Origin: Streptosporangium sp. NBC_01756
GTDB taxonomy: Bacteria; Actinomycetota; Actinomycetes; Streptosporangiales; Streptosporangiaceae
Assembly (NCBI RefSeq): GCF_035917975.1
Contig: NZ_CP109130.1
Location: 8,494,001 to 8,558,000 of the forward strand
Reading direction: 5' to 3'
DNA: 64,000 nucleotides
Shown: positions 43,066 to 52,305 of the stretch, piece by piece
Position numbering within the stretch: the stretch's first letter is position 1
How the letters are laid out: each line of letters begins with the position of its first letter
Translations under genes and position numbers: made by a program
Notes under the pieces: generated by a model
Databases searched by the model: none
What the model was told of the DNA's origin: nothing
Seen by the model: the letters and a program-made list of their open reading frames with translations, nothing else

Positions 43066-45932
43066 GTACGGCGTGCTCCTCGTGCTCCTCGTGCGATCAG
43101 GGTTTGGGCGACGGCGCGGGCCAGCCGCATGCAGGTCCGCTCGGAGTCCGCGTCGATTCCGATCATGCGGGCGTGATGCAGATGCAGCAGATCGGCCAGC
43201 ACGGCGTCGATGTCGCCGTCGAGCAGCGCCCGGTAGGAGGTGAGGGCCGTACGCCGCCGTTCCAGAAGCGGTGGTGGGACGTTCGCTGGTTGCCGGGCTT
43301 GTTCCAGCGCATTCCGGTCGAGCGCCGGAACTCCGCCATGGCTGAGGCGCTGCACGAGCCAGTGCGGTCCGGCGGTGTCCAGGAAGCCCGTCGCGATGTC
43401 GATCAGGCCGGCTGCGGTCGCGGCGTGAGCGTTCGTCGTGGTGCGCAGCTGTGTGACCGCGACCGCGGAGTCCGCGGCGAACACGGTCTCAGCGGCGGCC
43501 AGGGCCGGGCCGGTGCCGAACCGGCCGATCTCGGGCCGGTAGCTGTCCAAGGTGACGTCGCGCAGCAGCCCGGCGTCGGCGGCGGTGCGTGCCCAGCGCC
43601 CGAAGGTGCGCACGGCAGGCCCGTACCGGTCCGCGGCGTGTAAAGGCAGCCGGATTCGTAGGTGCGGCGCGGGGGAGTCGTAGCGGATGAACCACCAACT
43701 GTCGGGGTTTCCGTGCTCCCAGTTCGACAGCAGCGTCGGCAGGGCGACGGTGAGGAGTTCGTTCTGGCGGGCGGGGTGGCCGAACAGTTTCGCGTACAGC
43801 CACGGCGAGTCCCCTGGCACGTGGCCGGAACCGCGGTGGATCCGGTCAGGCCGCAGTCGGCGCGCCGCAGGGCGGGGTGGGGCGGTGGAGGCGAGGGGGA
43901 CGACGATCTCGTGGGGGCGGCCGCCGATCCAGCCGTCGTCTTCAGGGGCCTCGATCAGCGTGGCCTTGCCCACCCGGTCCAGGTGGCGGCGCAGGAGCGC
44001 CATGTGGGCGCGTTCGGTCAGATCCAGGCGGATCAGGACGTCATCGTCGCCGAACCGCACCACGTCCGGGATGCGCTGTGAGTGGCGTTGCCGGTGAAAC
44101 TCCCGCGCCCAGGCGTTTGGGGTGGCGTTCGAGGCGGGCAAGGTGGCGGCGGTGAGGTTCCACCGGGCGGGGCTGAGTATCGTGCGGCGGTAACGGACGC
44201 GTGGAAGGAACGCGAACCGATCAGCGATGCGGCCCCAGAAGAACGGGGTGCAGGGCGTGGCCGTGCCGGTGCTGACCTCGCACAGGAACCGGGCGAGCGG
44301 GTGGGCGCCGTGGCGCAGATCGACGGCGTTCAGCATCAAAGGTTCGACGGCGCGCCGGTGCGACAGCGACACCAGGATCAGGCGGTGGGCATCAGCGGTG
44401 ACCGCGAGGTCGTCGAGGTCGACGACTGCCTCCCTCGGGTGACGGTGTTCTCCCAGCGACAGCACGGGCAGAACGTTCGGAGTCCGGGCGAGGCCGTCGG
44501 TGCGGGCGGTCAGCGAGGGAACCGAAAGCTGCACGGTCATCGCGTCGGCGGTGCTCGTCGGAAGGCTGTGGTAAGCCTCGGCGATGCGGTCCCGTTCGCC
44601 GGTGTCGAGAAGATGCAGGAACCGGCCTACCGACGTCCCGGCGTGCCGTGAGGCGCTCGCCACGGTGAGGGTGAAGTCTCCAGCGTCCAACGCTGGCAGG
44701 GTAGGGGCGGACAGGCTGACCCGTAGCTCCGTGTGCGGGAAGGTTCCGGCTGCGCCGTCGTTTTCCAGCTCGGCCACCATCGCGTCGTCGACGACCAGTT
44801 CGACGCGTCCTTCCTGGGCGGCTTTGTGGGCGAGAGCGGCCAATGCGATGTCCCTGCGCGCCGGTAGAACGTCGGTTCTGCCGGGTGATCCCCGGTATCC
44901 GGCCGGGTAGCCAAGTCCTCGGTCGGGGTCCACGAGCTCCCGGACTGCGACCAGCGCGCCGGGACCGTACCGGTCGATGAACGCGACGTGGTAGCTCTGC
45001 CAGGCAGGCCGCCCAGGAGCCAGCCGGACCAAGATCGCGGCGGCTGCCTCGATCTCGTGGGTCACGGCGGGCGGGAGGCTGACCGAGCAGTCCAGCCGTA
45101 GATCGACCGCCCGTCGCCGACCTGGGTCGAGAACGGCGGGCGCCCCTTTCAGCCCTTCGAGCTGAGCAGTGACGTACGTGAGGGGGTCGGTGACGGTCAT
45201 CGGCGGCCGAAGTGCGGTGAGCAGGATCCGCCGGTGCACCAGTTCGGTGAGCATGTCCGCGATGATCGCGTCCGGGGTCTGGGGATACTCGGCGGCCAGC
45301 TTCACCAGCAGGTCACCGAAGGCGACAGGCGTGCGGGCCTCCTGTAAGACCATGCGGACCGCTGCGGTGTGCCGGACTGACACGTCCGATACCGGCCCCT
45401 CGGCGCAGGGCTGGCAGGGCAGGACCCAGTCCCCACCCCGCGCGAACCCCAAGTTGTTCGCCTGGACCGGCAGTTGCCGCAGCAGTTCCGGGCGGCGCTC
45501 CAGAGCGTCGATCGTGTCGGTCAGCCAGGTGGAATCCGGCCGGGACACGGCGGTATGCCGGGCACCGAACTGGGCTGAGGCGGTGAGGGCCAGGTCGGCG
45601 GGGGCGACTCCGGCGAACAGGCCGAACGGGGTGGCCCGGCTCGTCCACCGCAGAAGGTAACGCAGCAGTGCCTCGGCCGCGCGGCGGACCTGCTGCGGCC
45701 GTAACCCGCCCGGGTTCTCGCACAGTGTGGTGAGGACGTCGGCCAGGTCAGGGCTCGCGACCTCGATGGCTTCGGCCACCCCTGGCAGGGGCCAGACCTC
45801 GCGGACCCAGGCCACCAGAGCGTGACCGTCGTCGCTGGTGGGGTCCGGCCAGGGCGGCAGTACCAGGCCCTCGGGGTAGGCGGCGAGGCGAATGACGGCG
45901 GCGTCCACGGCTCGAAAACCTGGTCGGTGCAC
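43062..45932 (-). CDS. lanB: Class I lantibiotic dehydratase (LanB)
   Basis: A 956-residue dehydratase. The N-terminal glutamylation domain has LLRYLLRWTSRATPFGLFAGV, a LanB hallmark, and the region near PLARFLCEVSTG. The C-terminal elimination domain has SWWFIRYDSPAPHLRIRLPL. It uses glutamyl-tRNA to activate Ser/Thr in the precursor. GTG 45932 (VHRPGFRAVDAAV) follows GGAGGG with eight bases spacing; a longer frame through the hairpin is not credible. It is separated from the precursor gene by a strong hairpin. Confidence 0.9.
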   Translation of the reverse strand: MHRPGFRAVDAAVIRLAAYPEGLVLPPWPDPTSDDGHALVAWVREVWPLPGVAEAIEVASPDLADVLTTLCENPGGLRPQQVRRAAEALLRYLLRWTSRATPFGLFAGVAPADLALTASAQFGARHTAVSRPDSTWLTDTIDALERRPELLRQLPVQANNLGFARGGDWVLPCQPCAEGPVSDVSVRHTAAVRMVLQEARTPVAFGDLLVKLAAEYPQTPDAIIADMLTELVHRRILLTALRPPMTVTDPLTYVTAQLEGLKGAPAVLDPGRRRAVDLRLDCSVSLPPAVTHEIEAAAAILVRLAPGRPAWQSYHVAFIDRYGPGALVAVRELVDPDRGLGYPAGYRGSPGRTDVLPARRDIALAALAHKAAQEGRVELVVDDAMVAELENDGAAGTFPHTELRVSLSAPTLPALDAGDFTLTVASASRHAGTSVGRFLHLLDTGERDRIAEAYHSLPTSTADAMTVQLSVPSLTARTDGLARTPNVLPVLSLGEHRHPREAVVDLDDLAVTADAHRLILVSLSHRRAVEPLMLNAVDLRHGAHPLARFLCEVSTGTATPCTPFFWGRIADRFAFLPRVRYRRTILSPARWNLTAATLPASNATPNAWAREFHRQRHSQRIPDVVRFGDDDVLIRLDLTERAHMALLRRHLDRVGKATLIEAPEDDGWIGGRPHEIVVPLASTAPPRPAARRLRPDRIHRGSGHVPGDSPWLYAKLFGHPARQNELLTVALPTLLSNWEHGNPDSWWFIRYDSPAPHLRIRLPLHAADRYGPAVRTFGRWARTAADAGLLRDVTLDSYRPEIGRFGTGPALAAAETVFAADSAVAVTQLRTTTNAHAATAAGLIDIATGFLDTAGPHWLVQRLSHGGVPALDRNALEQARQPANVPPPLLERRRTALTSYRALLDGDIDAVLADLLHLHHARMIGIDADSERTCMRLARAVAQTLIARGARGARRT

Positions 45933-45953
45933 CTGCCGGTCCCTCCGGTGCGG

Positions 45954-45992
45954 GGGTGTTCCCGGTCCCGGCGTGCGGGACCGGGAACACCC
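45954..45992. terminator. Intercistronic hairpin between precursor and lanB
   Basis: A perfect 17-base-pair stem with the loop GCGTG. It lies between the precursor stop (46003) and the lanB ribosome-binding site. Such hairpins in lanthipeptide operons cause partial termination, so that precursor mRNA exceeds dehydratase mRNA. Confidence 0.8.
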
Positions 45993-46002
45993 GGGCGGGT
46001 TT

Positions 46003-46137
46003 CTAGCAGTTGGCGATGCCGGCGCTGCCGGGGGTGTCCCCGCAGCCGTCGTTGGTGCAGTCCTCGCTGCCCACCATGGTGGTCGCGGCCCCGGTGGGCA
46101 CGAGACGGACATCGAGACTGAAGGCGTTCGGCTCCAT
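46003..46137 (-). CDS. FxLD-family lanthipeptide precursor
   Basis: A 44-residue peptide with the FxLD motif FSLD at residues 6-9 in a short leader. The core, from about residue 14, has Cys27, Cys32 and Cys44, Ser/Thr residues at 15, 19, 20, 24, 28, 35 and 38, and three Asp (26, 30, 34). These can form up to three thioether rings, and an Asp may be the methyltransferase target. AAAGGA precedes ATG 46137. It is too short for routine gene calling. Confidence 0.9.
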   Translation of the reverse strand: MEPNAFSLDVRLVPTGAATTMVGSEDCTNDGCGDTPGSAGIANC

Positions 46138-46169
46138 CACAAGATCCTTTCGATTTGCAGGGGGTGGTG

Positions 46170-47393
46170 CTACCTGGCGGTCGGCCAGGAGATCACGAGA
46201 CGGGAGTGCCGCTTGTTCAGCACGTACCCGTCGGGCAGGTCGGCGTCCGATGCGCTGGCGGGGTGGACCGACAGGCGGGGGGCCGGCCGTCCGGCCTGGT
46301 CCCACGCGGCGATCTGGTCGGCGAGCGACCGCGCTGTCTGCTCGGCCCGCGGGCCGTGCGCGAACACGCCGAACTCGAAAGACTCACCGTCGTCGACAGG
46401 GCGGGGCTTGGTGCGGTAGGCGATGTTCGGCCCGTCGACGACCGCGGGCGTGCCGTACTGCCAGGGCAGTGCCACGACACCCTCGTCGAGGGCCTGCTGT
46501 GACGCGGTGATCAGGCAGAAGCCGGGCAGGGTCGTGGCGAGCCACAGGTCCTGATCGCTGAACCGCTCCCCGGCGTCCACCGTGACGCCGGTCCACACCT
46601 GCGCGCGGGGCAGGTCCAGGACACCGGACAGCGCCGCCGCCTCGATGGTCTCCTGCTCATCCGACCACAGCCCGACCGCGTCATCATCCAGCAGCGGGAT
46701 CGAGGTTCCCCGGTGGGCACCTGCCCCCTGCGCCGGGACGAACCCGCACGTCTGGTGCCCTCGGCTTTCCAGAGCGCCGCCCTCGCGGGCCAGGACCCAG
46801 GACCTGGTCAGGCCCTTGGTGCGCAGCGGGACGATGAGCCGCCCGCCCTCGGCGAGCTGCGACGACCAGGCCGGCGGGATGTCCCACGAACCGACCGTGA
46901 CAATGATCTTGTCGAACGTCCGGCCGGGCCCGACCTCGAACTCGGCGTCCGCGCAGATCACCTCCACATCGGAGTACCCCGCATCAGCCAGGTACCGCTC
47001 GGCGCGGTCGGTGATGTCGCGGTCGATGTCGATGGTGGTCACCGAGCCGGACGGGCCCACGACTTCACGGATCAACGCGGCGTTGTAGCCGCCGGAGCCC
47101 ACCTCCAGAACCGCATCGCCGGGCTCAAGCTCGGCCTGGCCCAGCATCATCGCCTGGAGCCACGGAGCCGACACCGAACTCAGCGACACACCTCGCTCGT
47201 TCCGCTTGGTGACGATCGCGTTGTCCTCGTAGGCGGCCGACAGTTCGGCGTCACCCGTGAACAGGTGGCGGGGAACCGTCCGCAGAGCCCGCTCGATCTC
47301 GGGCGCCAGGAGCAGCCCCAGCGCCTGGTGCTGGGCCGCGATCCTTTCGACCATCGCGTCCCGAAGCTCATCGGCGCTCATCGTGTCCAACAT
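46170..47393 (-). CDS. FxLD-system O-methyltransferase (PIMT-like)
   Basis: A 407-residue protein-L-isoaspartate O-methyltransferase homologue. The SAM site is DAVLEVGSGGYNAALI, with TTIDIDRDI and VGPGRTFDKIIVTVGSWDIPPAW following; residues about 230-407 form the extra C-terminal domain typical of FxLD-system members. Related enzymes methylate an Asp of class I lanthipeptides, which then cyclises to succinimide/isoaspartate. ATG 47393 follows GAAGG. It is the first gene of the operon, upstream of the precursor. Confidence 0.88.
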   Translation of the reverse strand: MLDTMSADELRDAMVERIAAQHQALGLLLAPEIERALRTVPRHLFTGDAELSAAYEDNAIVTKRNERGVSLSSVSAPWLQAMMLGQAELEPGDAVLEVGSGGYNAALIREVVGPSGSVTTIDIDRDITDRAERYLADAGYSDVEVICADAEFEVGPGRTFDKIIVTVGSWDIPPAWSSQLAEGGRLIVPLRTKGLTRSWVLAREGGALESRGHQTCGFVPAQGAGAHRGTSIPLLDDDAVGLWSDEQETIEAAALSGVLDLPRAQVWTGVTVDAGERFSDQDLWLATTLPGFCLITASQQALDEGVVALPWQYGTPAVVDGPNIAYRTKPRPVDDGESFEFGVFAHGPRAEQTARSLADQIAAWDQAGRPAPRLSVHPASASDADLPDGYVLNKRHSRLVISWPTAR

Positions 47394-47583
47394 GCTGCCT
47401 TCTCTCTGGTCGGGCCCGGTGGTCGGCCCGAATGGTGATGGACTGAAGGACGGGGGGTTCGTGCTCAACCTGCCGTATAAGAAGCCACAGCGTCTGAGGA
47501 TCGGGGGAGGTGAGAACCAAGGTCTTGCCCGGTTCTCCTCCGGCTCTCGTTGTCGCTGATGCGTCAGACCAGGGCGGCTGGTT

Positions 47584-47622
47584 ACGGTGCCTCGCCGAGG
47601 ACGAAGACCGGCGAGGCACCGT
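47584..47622. terminator. Strong hairpin upstream of the lanthipeptide operon
   Basis: A perfect 14-base-pair stem with an 11-base loop in the 273-base gap between the hypothetical gene ending at 47667 and the methyltransferase start at 47393. It probably terminates the upstream unit; the operon promoter should lie between 47394 and 47584. Confidence 0.7.
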
Positions 47623-47666
47623 CGTGACCGGTATTCACGAGTCGCCCCAGCCCGGCGGTCGTGCGA

Positions 47667-48434
47667 TCACGTCTGCCCCGCGAGCGGCCTCTGGCGCGCA
47701 CCGCCGCTCGCGGGAAGTTGAGGCGCGGCGGCACGGGAAGGTGGACCCTCCGTGCCGCCGCGGGCTTGGGGGGTGCCCGCTAGGTGCGGCGCTGGTTGCA
47801 TGTCGTGGAGACGGACGACCAACTGCGTGGCGAGCGCATAACGGAGCAGGTCCGGCTCGTCCAAGCCGACGAAGAAGTTGCGTTCACCCGTGTGAACGGG
47901 CTTCCCGTTCAGATCAGGGCTGTACATGTCCGTCAGAACCGCAGCGGGGGTGGTGGTGGCCACGGTCCAGACAGCGGATGACACGTGAAGCCGAGGGCAG
48001 GAGCTGAGGGATTCCGGGATGCACGGGGCGCAGGTCGGGGGCGCGCTGGTCAGGCCGCTGTCCGCAACTCCGGGGATCTCACGGAACGCGGTGGCCGTGG
48101 TGATCCAAGGAATGCGTCCCGTTTCCGGATCGGCGGCGGCCTGACCGCAGACCTGGCAGAGGAGCTTTTCCATGCATCGCCACTGGCGAGCCGTGTTGAG
48201 CAGCTTCCATCGCTCCTCACCCTGCCGGTTGTTCAGGACCCGAGCGCGAAGTACTCCGCGAACCTCATCACCACGGCGTGGGTCAGCGTAGGAGAGCCGG
48301 AGACCGCTGGACGGCCGATGAACGAACACCAGAGGCTGCAGTGCCGCTTCGCCTGCGTGGGCGATGACGAAGGGGACGCGGAGCCGTGGCTCCACGGCGC
48401 CCGTCATGTCGGTGTTCGTGGCGGCGCTCGTCAT
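47667..48434 (-). CDS. Cysteine-containing hypothetical protein
   Basis: A 255-residue protein with two metal-finger-like pairs (LLCQVCGQ near residue 92 and CAPCIPESLSSC near residue 134), suggesting zinc binding. The C-terminal 50 residues are low complexity. Its ATG overlaps the stop of the upstream hypothetical gene (ATGA). The pair lies beside an XRE regulator and upstream of the lanthipeptide operon. Function unknown. Confidence 0.65.
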   Translation of the reverse strand: MTSAATNTDMTGAVEPRLRVPFVIAHAGEAALQPLVFVHRPSSGLRLSYADPRRGDEVRGVLRARVLNNRQGEERWKLLNTARQWRCMEKLLCQVCGQAAADPETGRIPWITTATAFREIPGVADSGLTSAPPTCAPCIPESLSSCPRLHVSSAVWTVATTTPAAVLTDMYSPDLNGKPVHTGERNFFVGLDEPDLLRYALATQLVVRLHDMQPAPHLAGTPQARGGTEGPPSRAAAPQLPASGGARQRPLAGQT

Positions 48435-48862
48435 GCCGTACCGCTTGGTTGCGCTGCGAGGACCAGGTTCGCGACCATTTCAGGACGTCCAGACGGCACT
48501 GTCTCGAGGTCGCGGCCTTGCGGTATGGACACCAGGTAGCAGCCGGAGCGCTGCCCTATGTCCACCGTGGCGACCGCCCGTCCGGCGCTGTTGTGAACGA
48601 CCAGCTCGGGGGCCTGCCGAGTGAGTTTTCCCTGCGGGAATGGCCGGCCGTCCCCGAAAAGCTTCAGGTGGTGGGTGTGAACGATAGAGGAGCGCACTCC
48701 ACGGACTTTCAGCAGCTGCTGTACGTCGGCCAATGCCCGGTCGTACTTTTCCGCCGTTTTGTCGCTTACCCACTCTTTCGGTTCATTGTGTTTCGTTTGT
48801 CCAGCATGCGAAGGTGGACAATCCATCGACTCAGGTAAGTGGGTTGCATTACCGTGGCTCAC
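48431..48862 (-). CDS. Hypothetical protein upstream of the cysteine protein
   Basis: A protein of up to 143 residues; the first 25-30 may be untranslated. It includes ALADVQQLLKVRGVRSSIVHTHHLKLF and a beta-rich C-terminal half (ELVVHNSAGRAVATVDIGQRSGCYLVSIP). No family is recognised. It is divergent from the XRE gene and coupled by ATGA overlap to the next gene. Such pairs near XRE regulators are common in actinobacteria, but their role is unknown. Confidence 0.55.
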   Translation of the reverse strand: MSHGNATHLPESMDCPPSHAGQTKHNEPKEWVSDKTAEKYDRALADVQQLLKVRGVRSSIVHTHHLKLFGDGRPFPQGKLTRQAPELVVHNSAGRAVATVDIGQRSGCYLVSIPQGRDLETVPSGRPEMVANLVLAAQPSGTA

Positions 48863-48888
48863 GGGTCGGACCTCCGATGTCCGATTGA

Positions 48889-48924
48889 GGGCCCGTTAGG
48901 CGTTGACAGCGTCCTGGCGGGCCC
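48889..48924. promoter_or_regulatory. Divergent promoter region with inverted repeat
   Basis: GGGCCCG (48889-48895) and CGGGCCC (48918-48924) are perfect arms around a TTGACA (48903-48908) that could serve as a -35 for the XRE gene. The region separates the hypothetical pair from the regulator. Confidence 0.4.
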
Positions 48925-49051
48925 GTTCTTTCGCGTCTAAACAATAAGAACCTTTCGGAACCACTTACAGGGAGAGGAAGCAAGAGGAGGCTTAAGGAAG
49001 GTGGGCACGCCTTCCTCCTTCCTCTCTCCCATCCGACTGTCGACGAGGTGC

Positions 49052-50266
49052 ATGCAGATGCTCGACGGACCGCCCCCTTGGGCAGCGCGGATACAACAGG
49101 AACGCAAAGATCACCTCCTGTCTCAGAAGGGCCTGGTTACACGGCTAAGGGAGGCAGCAGGGGACGATGTACAGTTGGCGTCAACCGAGAGCATCTGTCG
49201 TCTAATCCGTAAGTGGGAGAGCGGGGCATGGCGTCCCAGTTCGCTTTACATCACTTTGCTATGCCGAGTGTTCGAGCTGAGCGAAGATGAGCTTCTTGGC
49301 CCCGACGTAAGGACCGGTGATCTTTCCGCCCCTTGGGAGATCACACCTCACGAAAGTCCTGCTTTGACGAGTCATAATGTTGCGCCAGAATTGGTCGATT
49401 ATTTCTCGGCCCAATTGCATGGTCACTACATGGCCGATATGTACCTTGGCCCACATCATTTGATCCCTACCGTGATCGCTCAGCATCGGCTTATCAGTGA
49501 ACTGTCCGGGCAAGCCTCTGATGTATTACGCCGCGAGCTTCTGCGCGTCGGCACTGCCTATGCCGCGATGGTCGGCTGGCTCTACCAGGACGCCGGCGAC
49601 CTGCGGCAGTCCGCAGGGTGGCGTGCTGAGACGTTGGATATGGCTCACCGTGCCCACGATCCGCAGCTCATCGGGTACGCCCTGGTCAACAAAGCGATGC
49701 TGCGGGCCGACACCGGAGATGGGCCCGGCGTGGTAGATCTCGCAACAGGTGTGCTTGCTGATCGCCGCCAGTTGTGTCCGAAGGTTCAGATTCTGGCGAT
49801 GCAGCAGGAGGCGCATGGCCGCTCCTTGATGGGAGATCGGCGTGAATGCGAGCGGTCTTTAGACGAGGCGGCCGATCTGACCGGCGCGATTGACGATGAT
49901 TTTGCGTGGGGCAATGCTGCCCGCCGGACCCCGCAATACCTCGATATCCAGCGCGCCACCTGTTACGGGCGGTTGGGCCTGCACCGTGAGGCGACCGCAC
50001 TGTGGGAAAGCGCGCTGGAGCGGCAGCCTTCCCAGTCGCAGCGCGACATCGGCGTGTTCCAGGCCCGGTTCGCCACGGCGCTCGCCGCGAGCGGAGAAGC
50101 CGAGCGCGCCGTGGCCACTGCGGGCAACGTGGTGCGGTTGATCCGGGAGACCGGTTCGGCGCGGATGAAGACCGCGCTGCTCGGGATCCGCCCGGCGATG
50201 AGGCCGTGGGCTCGAACCTCCCATGGGCGGCAGGTGAGTGAGATGCTGAAGGCGATCACTGCCTGA
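49052..50266 (+). CDS. XRE-type HTH protein with TPR-like C-terminus
   Basis: A protein of about 404 residues. The N-terminal HTH is atypical (WAARIQQERKDHLLSQKGLV, then ICRLIRKWESGAWRPS and FELSEDELLG). Residues about 120-404 are helical repeats (tetratricopeptide-like) with ELLRVGTAYAAMVGWLYQDAGD, AHDPQLIGYALVNKAML and others. Proteins with this layout act as regulators in actinobacterial accessory regions. ATG 49052 is used because GAGG lies a few bases upstream; GTG 49001 is in frame. Confidence 0.8.
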   Translation: MQMLDGPPPWAARIQQERKDHLLSQKGLVTRLREAAGDDVQLASTESICRLIRKWESGAWRPSSLYITLLCRVFELSEDELLGPDVRTGDLSAPWEITPHESPALTSHNVAPELVDYFSAQLHGHYMADMYLGPHHLIPTVIAQHRLISELSGQASDVLRRELLRVGTAYAAMVGWLYQDAGDLRQSAGWRAETLDMAHRAHDPQLIGYALVNKAMLRADTGDGPGVVDLATGVLADRRQLCPKVQILAMQQEAHGRSLMGDRRECERSLDEAADLTGAIDDDFAWGNAARRTPQYLDIQRATCYGRLGLHREATALWESALERQPSQSQRDIGVFQARFATALAASGEAERAVATAGNVVRLIRETGSARMKTALLGIRPAMRPWARTSHGRQVSEMLKAITA

Positions 50267-50280
50267 CTCAGAGGACTTCG

Positions 50281-50589
50281 ATGCCCCCTCAGCCGTTGAC
50301 CGACGAGGAGATCACCCGCCGCCTCGCTGACCTTCCGGGTTGGCAGCGGCGCGGTGACGCGATCGCCCGGACGTTCGCGCACACCTACCACGAGTGCCTG
50401 CACCTGGCCTTGTATGTCGGGGCGAAGGCCCGCGAGGTCGGGCATCACCCGGACATCGACATCAGGTGGCAGCGGATCACGTTCTCGATCACGACCCACG
50501 ATTCAGGCGACCAGCTCACGGAGAAGGATTTCGAGCTTGCCGCGCACATCGACCGCATCGCCCAGGGCCACGGGGCAGAACTCGTGTAA
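50281..50589 (+). CDS. 4a-hydroxytetrahydrobiopterin dehydratase-like protein
   Basis: A 102-residue pterin-4a-carbinolamine dehydratase-fold protein. The active-site stretch is EVGHHPDIDIRW followed by ITFSITTHDSGDQLTEKDF, which matches the family [EDKH]-x(3)-H-[HN]-[PCS] motif. It lies 14 bases downstream of the XRE gene, so co-transcription is likely. No aromatic amino-acid hydroxylase is nearby; in actinobacteria many such proteins have unassigned roles. Confidence 0.9.
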   Translation: MPPQPLTDEEITRRLADLPGWQRRGDAIARTFAHTYHECLHLALYVGAKAREVGHHPDIDIRWQRITFSITTHDSGDQLTEKDFELAAHIDRIAQGHGAELV

Positions 50590-50598
50590 TCCGTAGTT

Positions 50599-51221
50599 CT
50601 ACGCTGGCGGCGTCAGCGGTAGGCCTTCCTCCAGCAACCGGACCCGCAGCGGGTTCGCGACGAAGCGCAGCAGTTCGACCGGGCGGCCGTGCGCGTCGTT
50701 GGTGACTCGCTCGACGGTGAGGACCCATGCGCCTCGGGGCAGCTTGAGCTGGGTGGCTTCATCGTCGCTGGCGGGCCGTGAGCCGACGACCTGCCGGGCG
50801 ATGACCGCAGGGACCATGCCGGCTTCGGTGAGCGCTGCGTAGATGCCGCCGACGTTCTTTCCGGATCTGGCGACGGGTGTGCCGTCGACAAGTGCGAGTG
50901 GGTAGAGGGCGGTGTCGAGCTGGACGGCTTGGCCGTCGATGGTGGCGTGCCGGGACCGCACGACGACTGGGTCTCCGGTGCGCAGGTCGAGCGCTTCGGC
51001 GACGTCGACGGCGGCGGGCTCCTGGTGAACGCCAGTCATGACCATCTGGCCGGCGACGCCTGCGTGCTGGCAGGTGCTCTCCCATGGGCCGAGGGTGTTG
51101 CCAGGTGCGACGGCGAGGGTGAGGTCGACCACGACGGGCCGCCGGTCTTGGACGACGAGTCCGCGGTTGGCGACGCGCCAGATAAACCCTTCGTCGCGGA
51201 GCACCTTGGTGGCGGCGCTAA
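50599..51221 (-). pseudogene. GntR-family regulator, truncated by IS5 (UTRA domain only)
   Basis: The remaining 200 residues begin KVLRDEGFIWRVANRG, the end of a GntR winged HTH, and contain a full UTRA ligand domain (GAWVLTVERVTNDAHGRPVE). The N-terminal HTH is missing: the IS5 element starts at 51222 and the sequence beyond its other end does not encode it. The gene therefore lost its DNA-binding part. Confidence 0.8.
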
Positions 51222-52113
51222 GAACTCCTAACGCAATGAGCTGAGGCGGCGCCAGCAGATCAGGGCGCAGCCCAGGCTGAGGAAGGCTTCGTGGATGTCG
51301 TCGCGGACTTCCCAGCGGATGCGCAGGCGGCGGAAGTGATGCAGCAGGGCGAAGGCCTGCTCGACGACCCAGCGGTGTTTGCCCAGGCCAGAGCCGTTCT
51401 CGGTGCCGCGTCGAGCGATCAGCGGGCGAATGCCGAGGTCGCGGACCTGCTTGCGGTACTTGTCGTGGTCGTAGCCGCGATCGGCCAGGACGATGTCAGG
51501 ACGCCTGCGGGGCCGGCCGCGCTTGCCACGCACCGGCGGAACGGCCTGCAACAGCGGGATGAGCTGGGTGACGTCGTTGCGGTTGCCGCCGGTCAGGATC
51601 ACCGCGAGCGGGATGCCGGTGGCGTCGACGATCAGGTGGTGCTTGCTGCCGGATCGTCCCCGGTCAACCGGGCTCGGGCCGATCTGCGCCCCCCTTTTAG
51701 GGCTCTGACGTGGGAGGAGTCCACCGCGGCCCGGGAGAAGTCGATCGCGTCCGCGGCCCGGAGCCTGGCCAGGAGCACCTCGTGCAGGCGCTGCCAGACC
51801 TCGGCCTTGTGCCACTCGTTCAGCCGCCGCCAGCAGGTCATGCCCGAGCCGTACCCCAGTTCCTGCGGCAGGTGCTCCCAGGAGATGCCGGTGTGCAGCA
51901 CGAACAGGATGCCCTGCAGGGCCAGGCGGTCATCCAGGCGCTTTCGCCCTGGCCAGCGGGCTCGCCGCTGATGTCTGGGCAACAACGGCTCGATGATGGC
52001 CCACAGTTCGTCGCTGACCTCCCACGGCTTCAGCCGCGCCAACCGGCTCACCCCTCCCGCTGTCGTTACAGCGAGAGATCAAACCACAACGGGGATCATT
52101 CTGTTAGGAGCTA
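51222..52113 (-). mobile_element. IS5-family insertion sequence (IS427-like)
   Basis: An 892-base element with imperfect inverted ends sharing CTCCTAAC, flanked by CTAA on the left and TTAG on the right, in keeping with a YTAR target and TA duplication. It encodes one transposase in two overlapping frames and truncates a GntR gene. Confidence 0.8.
51228..52051 (-). CDS. IS5 transposase, two frames joined by -1 frameshift
   Basis: OrfA (51632-52051) has the DUF4096 part WEVSDELWAIIEPLLP; OrfB (51228-51815) has the DDE part with LIVDATGIPLAVILTGGNRND, VLADRGYD and RWVVEQAFALLHHFRRLRIR. The frames switch at an AAAAGGGGGG run (minus strand, about 51690), so that ALK continues as KRGAQIGPSPVDRGRSG. 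This is the usual programmed -1 frameshift of IS427-type elements. Both parts look intact. Confidence 0.85.
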
Positions 52114-52305
52114 TTAGCGGATGCAAAGCAGTCAGCCATTGCGGCCGTGTCGTACTGTTCCACCGGGCTCTTCTTTCTTCGCCGGCTCTGGCCGCGTTCG
52201 ACTTGGTTGGCACCTTCGAACCTGAAGAGGAAGAGCCCTCATGCGCAATGACCCGCCCGGTGAGGTCGCGGTGATGCGCCCGCCGGGGCATTCGGCCGGG
52301 CCGGA

